From Microbacterium dauci (GTDB taxonomy: Bacteria > Actinomycetota > Actinomycetes > Actinomycetales > Microbacteriaceae), in contig NZ_JASJND010000003.1 of assembly GCF_030065535.1 (NCBI RefSeq), forward strand, positions 1-64,000: a DNA stretch of 64,000 nucleotides, in the 5' to 3' direction. The position numbers and the translations under genes are program-made. This document shows positions 55,596 through 62,791 of this stretch, in pieces. Each line of letters opens with the position of its first letter. The first letter of the stretch is position 1. The notes beneath the pieces were generated by a model, which did not search any database, was not told the DNA's origin, and saw only the letters and a list, made by a program, of their open reading frames with translations.

Positions 55596-55958
55596 ATGAC
55601 CATTACGAACGATACCCGCTTGTCAGCAATTACAGTCCCGAAGGCTGAACACCTCGACTGGATTCGGGTGCACCCCGAGATCCTCCAGATCGCGCCGGAC
55701 TGGACTACCGAGATCGACCTGTACTTCGAGGGCGACGGCTCTGTCGGGATCGCGTACGACGGAACCTGGGGCGAAGTCCAGCTCGGGACCGCAGCTATCT
55801 GGCGCGCCGGCGAAGTGCGCGCGGCCGACGACGGCCTCGTAGTGCTCTACTTCAAGGCGGACGACCTCAACCCCACTGAAGCGGACCTCCGCGAGTACGC
55901 ACGAAGCTTCAACGATGCAGCCGACGCAGTCGCGCGCGCTTCGAAAGCAGGCGCCTGA
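55596..55958 (+). CDS. Hypothetical element protein
   Basis: 120 residues, acidic, alpha/beta (LYFEGDGSVGIAYDGTWGEVQLGTAAIWRAGEVRAADDGLVVLYFKADDL), with a helical end. GGGAGT lies 4 bases before the ATG. The next gene overlaps by TGATG. No recognised family. Confidence 0.75.
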   Translation: MTITNDTRLSAITVPKAEHLDWIRVHPEILQIAPDWTTEIDLYFEGDGSVGIAYDGTWGEVQLGTAAIWRAGEVRAADDGLVVLYFKADDLNPTEADLREYARSFNDAADAVARASKAGA

Positions 55959-56266
55959 TGGTCAGCGCCACGGAGCTCGAGGCTCGCATGGCCAACCCGG
56001 CGCTGTTCGCTGCCGCCGATGACCTTGTCGAGGCCGAGATGGCAAAACGGGCCGGTACTCCCGCGAACGCCCCCACCTGGCTCACCCCGGAGCAGGTCGC
56101 CGAGCGAATCCCCCACCTGACAGTGAAACGCTTGGCCGAGCTGAGGCAGCGTCGTCAGGGGCCGTCCTACTACCGCCCGACGCTTCGCGCTGTCTTCTAC
56201 CTCGAAACCGACATCGACGCGCTGACGATCGATGCCGTCGAGTCCGAGTGGGGTGATGCCGCGTGA
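55958..56266 (+). CDS. Helix-turn-helix (excisionase-like) protein
   Basis: 102 residues. The second half, WLTPEQVAERIPHLTVKRLAELRQRRQGPSYYRPTLRAVFYLETDIDALT, is a winged/MerR-type HTH as in excisionases and phage regulators. Translationally coupled to its neighbours on both sides. May control excision or early genes. Confidence 0.8.
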   Translation: MVSATELEARMANPALFAAADDLVEAEMAKRAGTPANAPTWLTPEQVAERIPHLTVKRLAELRQRRQGPSYYRPTLRAVFYLETDIDALTIDAVESEWGDAA

Positions 56267-56628
56267 ACGGCCAGTGCCCCGTTGCCGAGTGGTGCGAGGA
56301 CACCGACCCGAATCACGTCCGGTCCAACGTCCACCACATGACCTTCGACGCGATCGCCGAGGAGAGCACCGTCGAGGTGAGCGTGTCGCACTGGAACGAT
56401 CCGGGCGAAGACGACTGGCACATCACGATTGATATCGGACCGTGGGAGATCAACACGAACAGCACCCCGGCACTCGCGGCCGAACTGGATCGCGAGTTCG
56501 CCAACCTCCGCTCCATCGTCGACCAGGTCGAGGCGAGAGTGCGGGAGTTCCACCGTCAGCACGTCGGCCTCGCCGTGAGAAGACAGGTCGGCGTCGACGA
56601 GCATCTCCTGAGGCTCGCAGACGCCTGA
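56263..56628 (+). CDS. DUF6907-like hypothetical protein
   Basis: 121 residues. 'CPVAEWCEDTDPNH' near the start and 'DWHITIDIGPWEINTNSTPALAAELDREFANL' resemble a small family found on actinobacterial mobile elements. GTG start overlaps the previous stop (GTGA). No catalytic motif. Confidence 0.65.
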   Translation: MNGQCPVAEWCEDTDPNHVRSNVHHMTFDAIAEESTVEVSVSHWNDPGEDDWHITIDIGPWEINTNSTPALAAELDREFANLRSIVDQVEARVREFHRQHVGLAVRRQVGVDEHLLRLADA

Positions 56629-56632
56629 CGAC

Positions 56633-56657
56633 GGGGTACGCGTACCGTGCGTACCCC
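56633..56657. repeat. Inverted repeat directly before tRNA-Arg
   Basis: GGGGTACG-(9)-CGTACCCC, 8-bp perfect arms; also contains the palindrome GGTACGCGTACC. It ends 4 bases before the tRNA, between the gene stop at 56628 and the tRNA. Could be a terminator of the upstream genes or an operator. Confidence 0.5.
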
Positions 56658-56661
56658 ACCA

Positions 56662-56734
56662 CCCTCCGTAGCTCAGTGGATAGAGCGGACGGTTTCTAAC
56701 CGTCGGGTCGCAGGTTCGACTCCTGCCTGAGGGA
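56662..56734 (+). tRNA. tRNA-Arg (anticodon TCT)
   Basis: A full cloverleaf: acceptor CCCTCCG/CTGAGGG with one C-U mismatch at pair 6-67, D-stem GCTC/GAGC, anticodon stem GACGG/CCGTC around loop TTTCTAA, T-stem GCAGG/CCTGC around TTCGACT, discriminator A, no encoded CCA. It reads AGA/AGG, codons that are rare in this GC-rich host, and lies inside the integrated element. Confidence 0.92.
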
Positions 56735-56741
56735 CACGCCG

Positions 56742-56782
56742 TAAGTGTTGTGCTGGGCACAATCGCCCCAGCACAACACTTA
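56742..56782 (+). repeat. 16-bp perfect inverted repeat before a winged-helix gene
   Basis: TAAGTGTTGTGCTGGG (56742-56757) and its exact complement CCCAGCACAACACTTA (56767-56782), separated by 9 bases. The AGGAGG ribosome site follows directly. No T-run, so it is not a standard terminator for the tRNA; it may be an operator or an RNA hairpin acting on the next gene. Confidence 0.7.
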
Positions 56783-56797
56783 GAGCAGGAGGACAAG

Positions 56798-57073
56798 ATG
56801 TCGCGAGGACCAGGACGATGGCAACGACAGTTGCTCGAGCGCGTTGCGGCCGGTGACGCGGTTGTCCTGACCCACGAAGACCACACTGCTGCGGAGCAGA
56901 ATGCGATCCGCAGAGCCGCCAACGCGCTCGAAGCGCGAGGTGAACTGAAGATCACGGCGATGCGGATCTCGGGCCGGCCGCGCCTGGTCGCATTCCCACC
57001 AGATGTCGAGCCGCCGGCTACGCGACTAGTCACCGGACTCGACGGCAAGACGTATCGGAGTCCGACTCGATGA
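56798..57073 (+). CDS. Small winged-helix-like protein
   Basis: 91 residues. 'MSRGPGRWQRQLLERVAAGDAVVLTHEDHTAAEQNAIRRAANALEARGELKITA' fits a winged helix seen in actinophage proteins, followed by a short tail. AGGAGG 5 bases before the ATG, right after the 16-bp inverted repeat. Might bind that repeat and control its own expression; this is inference. Confidence 0.7.
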   Translation: MSRGPGRWQRQLLERVAAGDAVVLTHEDHTAAEQNAIRRAANALEARGELKITAMRISGRPRLVAFPPDVEPPATRLVTGLDGKTYRSPTR

Positions 57074-57492
57074 ACTCAGACGAAGGCGAGATCAGTCGAT
57101 TCATCGAACTGCTTTCTCTACGTGATGAACAGCATCAGCACGCGCTCGCCTACTTCCACCTCCTGCGGTCTCGCCGTGCGCTCAAGAGCGTGAGCCGGTT
57201 CGTAGCGCGTTGCCAAAATGGCTGCCTGCTGCTCACAATCTTCGAAACCCCGAGTGGACCCGCATTTCATCAGCCGCGATACAAGCTGTCAGACTCTCTA
57301 AACGAGATCGAGTCGAACGCCGCCGGCCGAGCCGCCAACACTGAGGACGGCGACCGACGCTGGCGCGAGCAGGCGGGGATGGTCAGCGCTGCGATCAACT
57401 TCGTCCTGACCTGTGATCACACACGGAGGACTCTTGAGTTCGCCGACATTGAGTTGGGCAGTCCAGGATCACCAACACGCCGGGTCGTCTGA
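57070..57492 (+). CDS. Hypothetical element protein
   Basis: 140 residues, mixed helical, start overlaps the previous stop (ATGA). Includes SRFVARCQNGCLLLTIFETPSGPAFHQPRYKL and a helical NFVLTCDHTRRTLEFADIELG. Lower GC than the core genes. No family recognised. Confidence 0.65.
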   Translation: MNSDEGEISRFIELLSLRDEQHQHALAYFHLLRSRRALKSVSRFVARCQNGCLLLTIFETPSGPAFHQPRYKLSDSLNEIESNAAGRAANTEDGDRRWREQAGMVSAAINFVLTCDHTRRTLEFADIELGSPGSPTRRVV

Positions 57493-57550
57493 GGGGCCGC
57501 CTGGGCGGTCCTGTCCCAACCTGGGTGTATCTTTGTTCTAGACAACTGCC

Positions 57551-57607
57551 CGTCATGGAATGACGAATCCGGGTTGACGCAGGGCCGCCGGGAGTCGAAG
57601 GACTCCC
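57551..57607 (+). promoter_or_regulatory. Palindrome and start-site hairpin before an HTH gene
   Basis: CGTCAT-GGA-ATGACG (57551-57565) is a perfect 6-bp inverted repeat, a possible operator. GGGAGTC-GAAG-GACTCCC (57590-57607) is a perfect 7-bp hairpin whose last base touches the ATG at 57608 and which contains the only ribosome-site-like GGGAG. A TAGACA box lies at 57539-57544. Confidence 0.45.
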
Positions 57608-57814
57608 ATGCCCATTCCGACCCAATCTCCCCAGTGGGGAACCATCGCCACCGCCGCATCGTTGCTCGACGTGTCCGAGAAGACAATCCGACGCCGCATA
57701 TCTGACGGCGAGATCCACGCGGAACGCTTCGGTCCGCGACTCATCCGCGTGAATCTGACCTCGCTACAGCATTCAGGCCGACCACTGCAGTACTCGGGCG
57801 GTGACGCCCTTTGA
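57608..57814 (+). CDS. Small HTH protein (excisionase-like)
   Basis: 68 residues. 'GTIATAASLLDVSEKTIRRRISDGEIHAERFGPRLIRVNLTSL' is a complete excisionase/HTH_17-type domain. A good candidate for the element's recombination directionality factor or an early regulator. Confidence 0.85.
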   Translation: MPIPTQSPQWGTIATAASLLDVSEKTIRRRISDGEIHAERFGPRLIRVNLTSLQHSGRPLQYSGGDAL

Positions 57815-57923
57815 GCGCAAACGAAAACCGCCCCATCGGGACGGCTCTCGAAGATCTGGCTGGCGGGCTGATCTCCCCCGATTCTACTCCGACCTGTTCG
57901 GAATCTCGCGGATCGGAGGCGTC

Positions 57924-58598
57924 ATGATGGGGGCCGGTCTTGTCAAGGCGGCCTTCCGCGCTGCAAGTCATCACTCGGTGCGCGAACACGCCCCGGTTCG
58001 GCTCTTCACCTTCATGGCAGTCACGGCCATGGACGACTCGCCCGCTCCTACCTTCTACGGGGGCAGGGACTCGCTGGCCGACGCCCTCGCTGCACCTCGC
58101 ACCGCGGCAGGTTACAAAGCGGTCAAGCAAGCGTTGACCCGCCTGCAGGCCTGGGGTCTCATCGAATTGGTCGGGCGTCCAGCACCGGGCAGAAGCGCTC
58201 GCTACCGGTTGCTCGACGGTAGCAACAACGCACTCGCCGTCATCCGCGACGGGGCACCCTCAGACACCCCCGATTCGCCGACGGGGCACCCTGACGGTGC
58301 TGTGAATAACCCCGAACAGGGCACCCTCAGAGTCGAAACAGGGCACCCTCAGCCGTCGAATGGGGCACCCTCAGACGGCCCCAGAGGAGGAAAGGAGAAT
58401 CAGGAGGAGAGCGGCCCCTCCCGATTCTGCGAAAGACACCCGAACGGCACGAGCACACCTTGCGGTGCGTGCGGCGAAGCGCGCCGAGCGGCGGATGCGT
58501 GGAGGCCGCCGCGGAAGCCGGCTCCCCCACATGTCCACCGCTTTGACCCGGTGTCTGGATATTGCAGCGGATGCAGCGTCCGAGAGGACGTGGCATGA
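57924..58598 (+). CDS. Phage-type replication/winged-helix protein with zinc-binding tail
   Basis: 224 residues from ATG 57924 (GGAGG 4 bases upstream); the frame is open back to a GTG at 57801. The N-terminal 100 residues (APVRLFTFMAVTAMDDSPAPTFYGGRDSLADAL, AVKQALTRLQAWGLIELVGR) form a winged helix typical of phage replication initiators. A low-complexity linker follows, then Cys/His pairs CERHPNGTSTPCGACG and HVHRFDPVSGYCSGC. The linker DNA carries five iteron-like repeats. Confidence 0.75.
   Translation: MMGAGLVKAAFRAASHHSVREHAPVRLFTFMAVTAMDDSPAPTFYGGRDSLADALAAPRTAAGYKAVKQALTRLQAWGLIELVGRPAPGRSARYRLLDGSNNALAVIRDGAPSDTPDSPTGHPDGAVNNPEQGTLRVETGHPQPSNGAPSDGPRGGKENQEESGPSRFCERHPNGTSTPCGACGEARRAADAWRPPRKPAPPHVHRFDPVSGYCSGCSVREDVA
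58252..58374. repeat. Five iteron-like repeats (GGGCACCCTCAG), possible replication origin
   Basis: The 12-mer occurs exactly at 58252, 58319, 58341 and 58363, with a variant (GGGCACCCTGAC) at 58284. The last three are 22 bp apart. In the host gene they fall in all three reading frames (GAPSD, GHPDG, QGTLR, TGHPQ), so the DNA, not the protein, is conserved. Confidence 0.75.
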
Positions 58599-58774
58599 AC
58601 GTTTACGTCGACCACAACCTCGTCCCTCGGGAAGTCATCGTCAGCCACGGATGCGAGATCCACGCGTACTACGAGCCGCCAGGGTCAGCCGCGGGGTGGT
58701 GGAGCGTCCACCTCACCGACACACCGGACGCGCCTGTCTACTACGAGCTCGCGCCTGCGGGAGGTGCCGAGTGA
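58595..58774 (+). CDS. Small hypothetical protein
   Basis: 59 residues. MNVYVDHNLVPREVIVSHGCEIHAYYEPPGSAAGWWSVHL, beta-rich. ATG overlaps the previous stop (ATGA) and its own stop overlaps the next GTG. No family recognised; kept because of the coupled overlaps. Confidence 0.6.
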   Translation: MNVYVDHNLVPREVIVSHGCEIHAYYEPPGSAAGWWSVHLTDTPDAPVYYELAPAGGAE

Positions 58775-58965
58775 AGCTCAACCATTTCGGCGCTCCCAAG
58801 CCCGAGAACTTCGACGAACTCACCCGCACCTGGAACGACCCGCAAGCGTTCGCGCGCGAACTGGGGCGGTACTACGAGCAGCTCCGCGCAGATGACTCCC
58901 CCACCATCGACATCACCGAGCCGCGACGAGAACCGCTCAGCCCACAAGAAAGGGGCGACCGATGA
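58771..58965 (+). CDS. Small acidic hypothetical protein
   Basis: 64 residues from GTG 58771. 'FGAPKPENFDELTRTWNDPQAFARELGRYYEQLRADDSP' is helical. Overlaps both neighbours by 4 bases. No family recognised. Confidence 0.55.
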   Translation: MKLNHFGAPKPENFDELTRTWNDPQAFARELGRYYEQLRADDSPTIDITEPRREPLSPQERGDR

Positions 58966-59339
58966 TCACAGGCATCCCCGAAGGATCGATCGTCCTCACG
59001 CCCCAGGCCGCCCGGATCGCCTACGCACTGCTCGGCATTGGCGAGAAGCGGACTCAGATGAGTTCGTCCACCCAGGGATGGCAGGTGCTCAACGCGATCA
59101 CGCAATGCGCCTTCCACTCCCCTGCCGCGATCGGCAAGGAACAGCGGCAAGACCCGGCATCAGAGGAACGTGAGTGGTGGACGGTCACACAGATCCACCT
59201 CGCAACACGAAAGACACGTGCCGAACGAACCATCCGACTCGACTGCCAGACCGGAGCACTCCCGGCGCAGAAGAACCCGACATGGCTGATCCGAGCAGAC
59301 GACGCGAAAACCTACATCGCCGCACACCGGCGCACATGA
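58962..59339 (+). CDS. HTH-type hypothetical protein
   Basis: 125 residues. 'EWWTVTQIHLATRKTRAERTIRLDCQTGALPAQKNPTWLIRADDAKTYIAAHR' is excisionase/MerR-like (third such fold in the element). Overlaps the previous gene by ATGA. Confidence 0.65.
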   Translation: MITGIPEGSIVLTPQAARIAYALLGIGEKRTQMSSSTQGWQVLNAITQCAFHSPAAIGKEQRQDPASEEREWWTVTQIHLATRKTRAERTIRLDCQTGALPAQKNPTWLIRADDAKTYIAAHRRT

Positions 59340-59350
59340 AAGAAGGGGAC

Positions 59351-59995
59351 ATGGCACTCACACAGCTGAACACCACAATCACCACGCTCCGCGACGCCGC
59401 GGCCAAGGCGCGTGCGAACCAGACCGCCATGCTCGGCGAGATCCGGAGCAACCAATCGCTCTCGAGCACGGGCAAGTCGCGCGAGATCGCGAAGGTTTAT
59501 CGCACCACTCGAGACACCATCCGCGACCTCGACCGCCGCGAACAGGCCGCCCTCGAGAAGACGCGGTCCGACCTCGAACGCAAGATCTTCGGCCAGTACG
59601 CGAAAGACCCCACCAGCCTCATCGCTTACCGCGACGCACAAGACCGAGCATCCCGCCTCGGACGAGACGACAAGCATCACGCTGAAGAGCTCCTGCGGTC
59701 CGCTCACCGCAGTGGAGACGACGTCCTCGCCGCAGCGATCGTCGGCCGCGCACTCACCTTCGGATGGGAGAAGCTCATCGAAGCCCACAGCGATCGGCAC
59801 CCGACGGCAGGGACTGACCTGAAGGACCTGTCTGACCTCGTCCACTTCCAGTCCAACGTCGCCGAAGACATGCAACGCGGCCTGGACTACGGCGAGAACA
59901 AGCCCGAGGAGCTCATCCGCTACACCGACCAGATGATCGACGACATCGCCGACGACACTCCCTCGCCGGCTGCGGCCCTGTACTCCAACGCCTAG
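59351..59995 (+). CDS. Helical hypothetical element protein
   Basis: 214 residues, mostly helical and charged, with a coiled-coil-like first half (TTLRDAAAKARANQTAMLGEIR, TRDTIRDLDRREQAALEKTRSDLERKIF). AAGGGG lies 3 bases before ATG 59351; an upstream in-frame ATG at 59336 would add MKEGD. Similar small helical proteins occur before HNH and terminase genes in phages; role unknown. Confidence 0.65.
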   Translation: MALTQLNTTITTLRDAAAKARANQTAMLGEIRSNQSLSSTGKSREIAKVYRTTRDTIRDLDRREQAALEKTRSDLERKIFGQYAKDPTSLIAYRDAQDRASRLGRDDKHHAEELLRSAHRSGDDVLAAAIVGRALTFGWEKLIEAHSDRHPTAGTDLKDLSDLVHFQSNVAEDMQRGLDYGENKPEELIRYTDQMIDDIADDTPSPAAALYSNA

Positions 59996-60009
59996 GCGCA
60001 GACCGGCAA

Positions 60010-60336
60010 ATGCGAGTGTGCTCAGTCCCTGGTTGCCCGACCCCTGTGCCGTCCGGGAGCAAGTGCGTCGCGCATCGAACCGCCTACGAACGACAGCGCG
60101 GAACACGCCAGGAACGTGGGTACGGACAGGACCATCTTGCGACGCGGGAGCGATGGAGGCCACTCGTAGAGAGCGGCACGGTCCCTTGCTGGCGGTGCGG
60201 GAGGCTCATTCGCGCCACCGACGGCTGGGACCTTGGGCACGACGACCACGATCGCACCATCACTCGAGGCCCCGAGTGCATCCCCTGCAATCGAGCGACG
60301 CGCGGACGGGTGGGACCCCTCCCTCACAAGCGCTGA
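60010..60336 (+). CDS. HNH endonuclease
   Basis: 108 residues. Zinc pair CWRCGRLI and CIPCNRATRGR bracket WDLGHDDHDRT, the HNH catalytic loop. In many phages an HNH enzyme of this size lies beside the terminase and is needed for packaging. Here no terminase follows; the next 210 bases are non-coding and structured. Confidence 0.88.
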   Translation: MRVCSVPGCPTPVPSGSKCVAHRTAYERQRGTRQERGYGQDHLATRERWRPLVESGTVPCWRCGRLIRATDGWDLGHDDHDRTITRGPECIPCNRATRGRVGPLPHKR

Positions 60337-60386
60337 GCGGTTGACCACCGGGGAGCAAACCCTTCTCTCCCCGCAGAAAAATCGGA

Positions 60387-60421
60387 GGGCGTGAGGGGGT
60401 GGCGGGGGAACGTAGAGGGGG
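60387..60421 (+). other. Possible G-quadruplex
   Basis: Four G-runs (60387-60389, 60395-60399, 60404-60408, 60417-60421) with loops of 5, 4 and 8 bases. It lies between the HNH stop and the long inverted repeat. The 8-base loop is slightly longer than the standard motif. Confidence 0.4.
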
Positions 60422-60429
60422 TCAGCGCG

Positions 60430-60532
60430 GAACCGCCGGAGAGGGGAACTTTCCGTCTGTCAGGTTCAAAACGTTCGAGCGGTCGCAAATGTTTTGACCT
60501 GGCAGACCAGAGAGCCCCCTCTCCGGCGGTTC
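60430..60532. repeat. 103-bp nested inverted repeat / long hairpin
   Basis: Outer arms are a perfect 17 bp (GAACCGCCGGAGAGGGG 60430-60446, complement 60516-60532). Inner arms GTCTGTCAGGTTCAAAAC and GTTTTGACCTGGCAGAC pair almost fully with one bulge and one wobble. The loop is about 18 bases. No coding frame fits. It stands between converging genes, without T-runs. Confidence 0.75.
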
Positions 60533-60546
60533 GCCTCGGATGCGCG

Positions 60547-61560
60547 TCAGGCTCCTTCGCCACCCCCGTCGGTGTCGGGGCGGACTGCTGATCGGCGATA
60601 GAAGTCCGGAATCTGTACCTCTCTGCCCGCCGACATAGCCTCTCGAGCGAACCTTGCGCCCTCGCGTTGGTGGGCGTACGTGAGACCACCCGAGGCGACT
60701 CTCTCCGAGTCGGTCATACCTCTAGTCCGGATGTCTACGTTCGGAGGGAAGCGGGTAGCTCCGACGCTCTCACCGAGCCGAGGTAGGGCCACTTCGGATA
60801 CGAATCTATGGAGATCGTTGAGCTCAGCTCCTGGCGGCACGAGCGCTCCGGTGATTGGGCGTTCCATGCAGATGTATGGCCAGGCCTCGATGACGTCATG
60901 GCTTCCAATCGCAACGCGGCTGATCGCGAGGCCGAGCGAGAGCTCCGTCGGGGTCTCGAGGACGTGCGCTGCGCCCGTCATTGAGCGGGTCATGGCACTT
61001 CCGACGGCGACCGCCCTGAGCCGATGATGCTTGTCGGCATTTGAGTACTCTTGCAGCGCCCGCAGATGGTGAGGCGCATGCGCCTCCCCCGAGCGCCGAG
61101 TCATTTCTCTGACCTTCTCTAGGGGGCGGAAGGGCTGCAGTTCGTAGATCGATTGTCCGATCGGGTGGGATTTCGCTAGCTCGGGCAACTCGCCGATCGC
61201 CCGCGCCACCGCGCGGTCGTACAAATGCTCGGAGTTTCGTATCGGGAAGTTTGACTTGAGCAGCGCGTCACGCGTGAGAGGTTCTCCTCGTTCGTGCTCG
61301 ATGAGGAGAACGACGGCGTTGTCCAATGCGCTTCTCAACTGATTTACGGCGTCAGAGAAGAGGAGCCTAACGATTGGCGGCACCGGGTCCACGGACGCGA
61401 CGTACAGCTCCGCGAAGCCGTCGGACCGCCTCTCATCGAACCGTGTTCCGCCGGCTCTGGCCCATTCAAAGCAGCGCCCCGCGAGATCCTCGGCCAGTTC
61501 GTCGGCCCTAGACAGACGCAGAGCGAGCGGTACGAGCAGCTCGGGATCTCGGGAAGCCAT
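60547..61560 (-). CDS. Hypothetical protein, widespread uncharacterised family
   Basis: 337 residues from ATG 61560, which has a CATACT box 6 bases upstream. Contains VNQLRSALDNAVVLLIEHERG, 'NFPIRNSEHLYDRAV', 'LQPFRP' and 'LQEYSNADKHHRLRAVAV', a pattern of uncharacterised bacterial proteins (conserved NADKH). It is the only minus-strand gene in the first part of the element and looks like cargo. A HEPN-like fold is possible but not shown. Confidence 0.65.
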   Translation of the reverse strand: MASRDPELLVPLALRLSRADELAEDLAGRCFEWARAGGTRFDERRSDGFAELYVASVDPVPPIVRLLFSDAVNQLRSALDNAVVLLIEHERGEPLTRDALLKSNFPIRNSEHLYDRAVARAIGELPELAKSHPIGQSIYELQPFRPLEKVREMTRRSGEAHAPHHLRALQEYSNADKHHRLRAVAVGSAMTRSMTGAAHVLETPTELSLGLAISRVAIGSHDVIEAWPYICMERPITGALVPPGAELNDLHRFVSEVALPRLGESVGATRFPPNVDIRTRGMTDSERVASGGLTYAHQREGARFAREAMSAGREVQIPDFYRRSAVRPDTDGGGEGA

Positions 61561-61685
61561 ACGCAGAGTATGGCGAGTCGGAGCTTTCATCGACGACTGC
61601 CGCGCCCGGCAACTGGTCGCGGCAATGGACGGCATCGGAGGAACGTCGAGAGTGACACTTCTCCTCCCACGAACGGAGCATCCCG

Positions 61686-62318
61686 ATGACCTATGAGAGA
61701 CGGCTAGACAAGCTCGGACAGGACTTTGCCGAGTTGAAGCGCATGGTCCGGCAGCTCATGACTCACGCACCGCTCGGGCACTCTTCGGTGTCGGAGGGCG
61801 CCCTGCGGATCCTGTCTGACGAGGGGCTCATCGTCGGCGAGCCTGGCAGCGAGAGCGGGTCCGCGCGCGTCTACGGACTCGTCTTCGTTGACGGTCTCGT
61901 CGACATCGTCGGGAACTTGCGCGTCCTCGGCGATGGCACGATCACCGCTGGGAACGTGGTTATCGAGGGCGACCTCATCCGTGTCGGCGATGACATCGAG
62001 ATCGACGCTGCAACGAACCAGATCCGTGTAGCCGACATGCTGATCGACCCGTCCGACGGTGGCCAGGTGACTTTCCCAGGCGGTGCGACAGTCAGCGGTG
62101 GAAGCACGGGCGGCGTCGAATTGCGCCAGGGCGACTACTCAGCGATCGTCACCAGCGGCGGCGTATCGGTTGGGCGGGAGGGTCGCGCGGTCTCGGTCAC
62201 CGAAGCTGGCATCCAGATGCTCGGCGCACCGACCGGCAACCCGGGACCGGAATACCCAGCCGGCGTCTACTACCGCGACCCGTTCGGTTTCGTTTCGGTC
62301 GCATCCGGAGCCGAGTGA
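61686..62318 (+). CDS. Phage tail fibre-like protein
   Basis: 210 residues. 'GNLRVLGDGTITAGNVVIEGDLIRVGDDIEIDAATNQIRVADMLIDPSDGG' is a right-handed beta-helix-like repeat, and the end 'PGPEYPAGVYYRDPFGFVSV' resembles minor tail/fibre proteins of Microbacterium phages. No other structural gene is nearby. Confidence 0.65.
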   Translation: MTYERRLDKLGQDFAELKRMVRQLMTHAPLGHSSVSEGALRILSDEGLIVGEPGSESGSARVYGLVFVDGLVDIVGNLRVLGDGTITAGNVVIEGDLIRVGDDIEIDAATNQIRVADMLIDPSDGGQVTFPGGATVSGGSTGGVELRQGDYSAIVTSGGVSVGREGRAVSVTEAGIQMLGAPTGNPGPEYPAGVYYRDPFGFVSVASGAE

Positions 62319-62365
62319 TGTCGGACCCCACGGCAAGACTTGCACCCCAACAGGAGGTCACAGCG

Positions 62366-62698
62366 ATGGACGCAGAACAGTTCTCAGCGATGCTCCACGA
62401 AGGCGCGATTGCAGCCCGCGCCGCGACGGACTCGGACCCGACGTCGGAGGTCATGGTGCTCGGCCAGGACTATTACATGCTCCATATCGACGACGGCGGC
62501 CTCGTCACGGCGCGCGGCACAGCACATCCCGGCGAGAACACGCGGATCGTCGCCGACGCCGACATCTTCAGCGAGATGCTCCACCGGCGAGCCCATCCCG
62601 AAGAGTACGACGACCGGGCCGGCAGCTGGGCGATCGGGATCACCGCGCAGCGCGTGTTCCTCCAGATCTGGTTACCGATGCCAAAGAAGCCCGTCTGA
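62366..62698 (+). CDS. Hypothetical protein
   Basis: 110 residues from ATG 62366 with AGGAGGTCACAGCG upstream; a start at 62315 would add 17 residues. 'MLGQDYYMLHIDDGGLVTARG'-type beta segments and 'WAIGITAQRVFLQIWLP'. No recognised family. Confidence 0.6.
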   Translation: MDAEQFSAMLHEGAIAARAATDSDPTSEVMVLGQDYYMLHIDDGGLVTARGTAHPGENTRIVADADIFSEMLHRRAHPEEYDDRAGSWAIGITAQRVFLQIWLPMPKKPV

Positions 62699-62791
62699 AC
62701 CAACTGCGCAGGTGTCCGCTCTGTGCGGAGCGCGCCGTAGCATTCGTCGCGCGCAACCTGGAGCCCTGGAGGCGACATCACTCCAGCGCCA

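Noticed and set aside
58252..58374. A CRISPR array
   Set aside because: Repeats are only 12 bp with 10- to 23-base gaps, lie inside a gene, and no cas gene is nearby.
60430..60532. An insertion sequence or transposase remnant
   Set aside because: No coding frame, no target duplication seen, arms are internal to a hairpin rather than flanking a gene.
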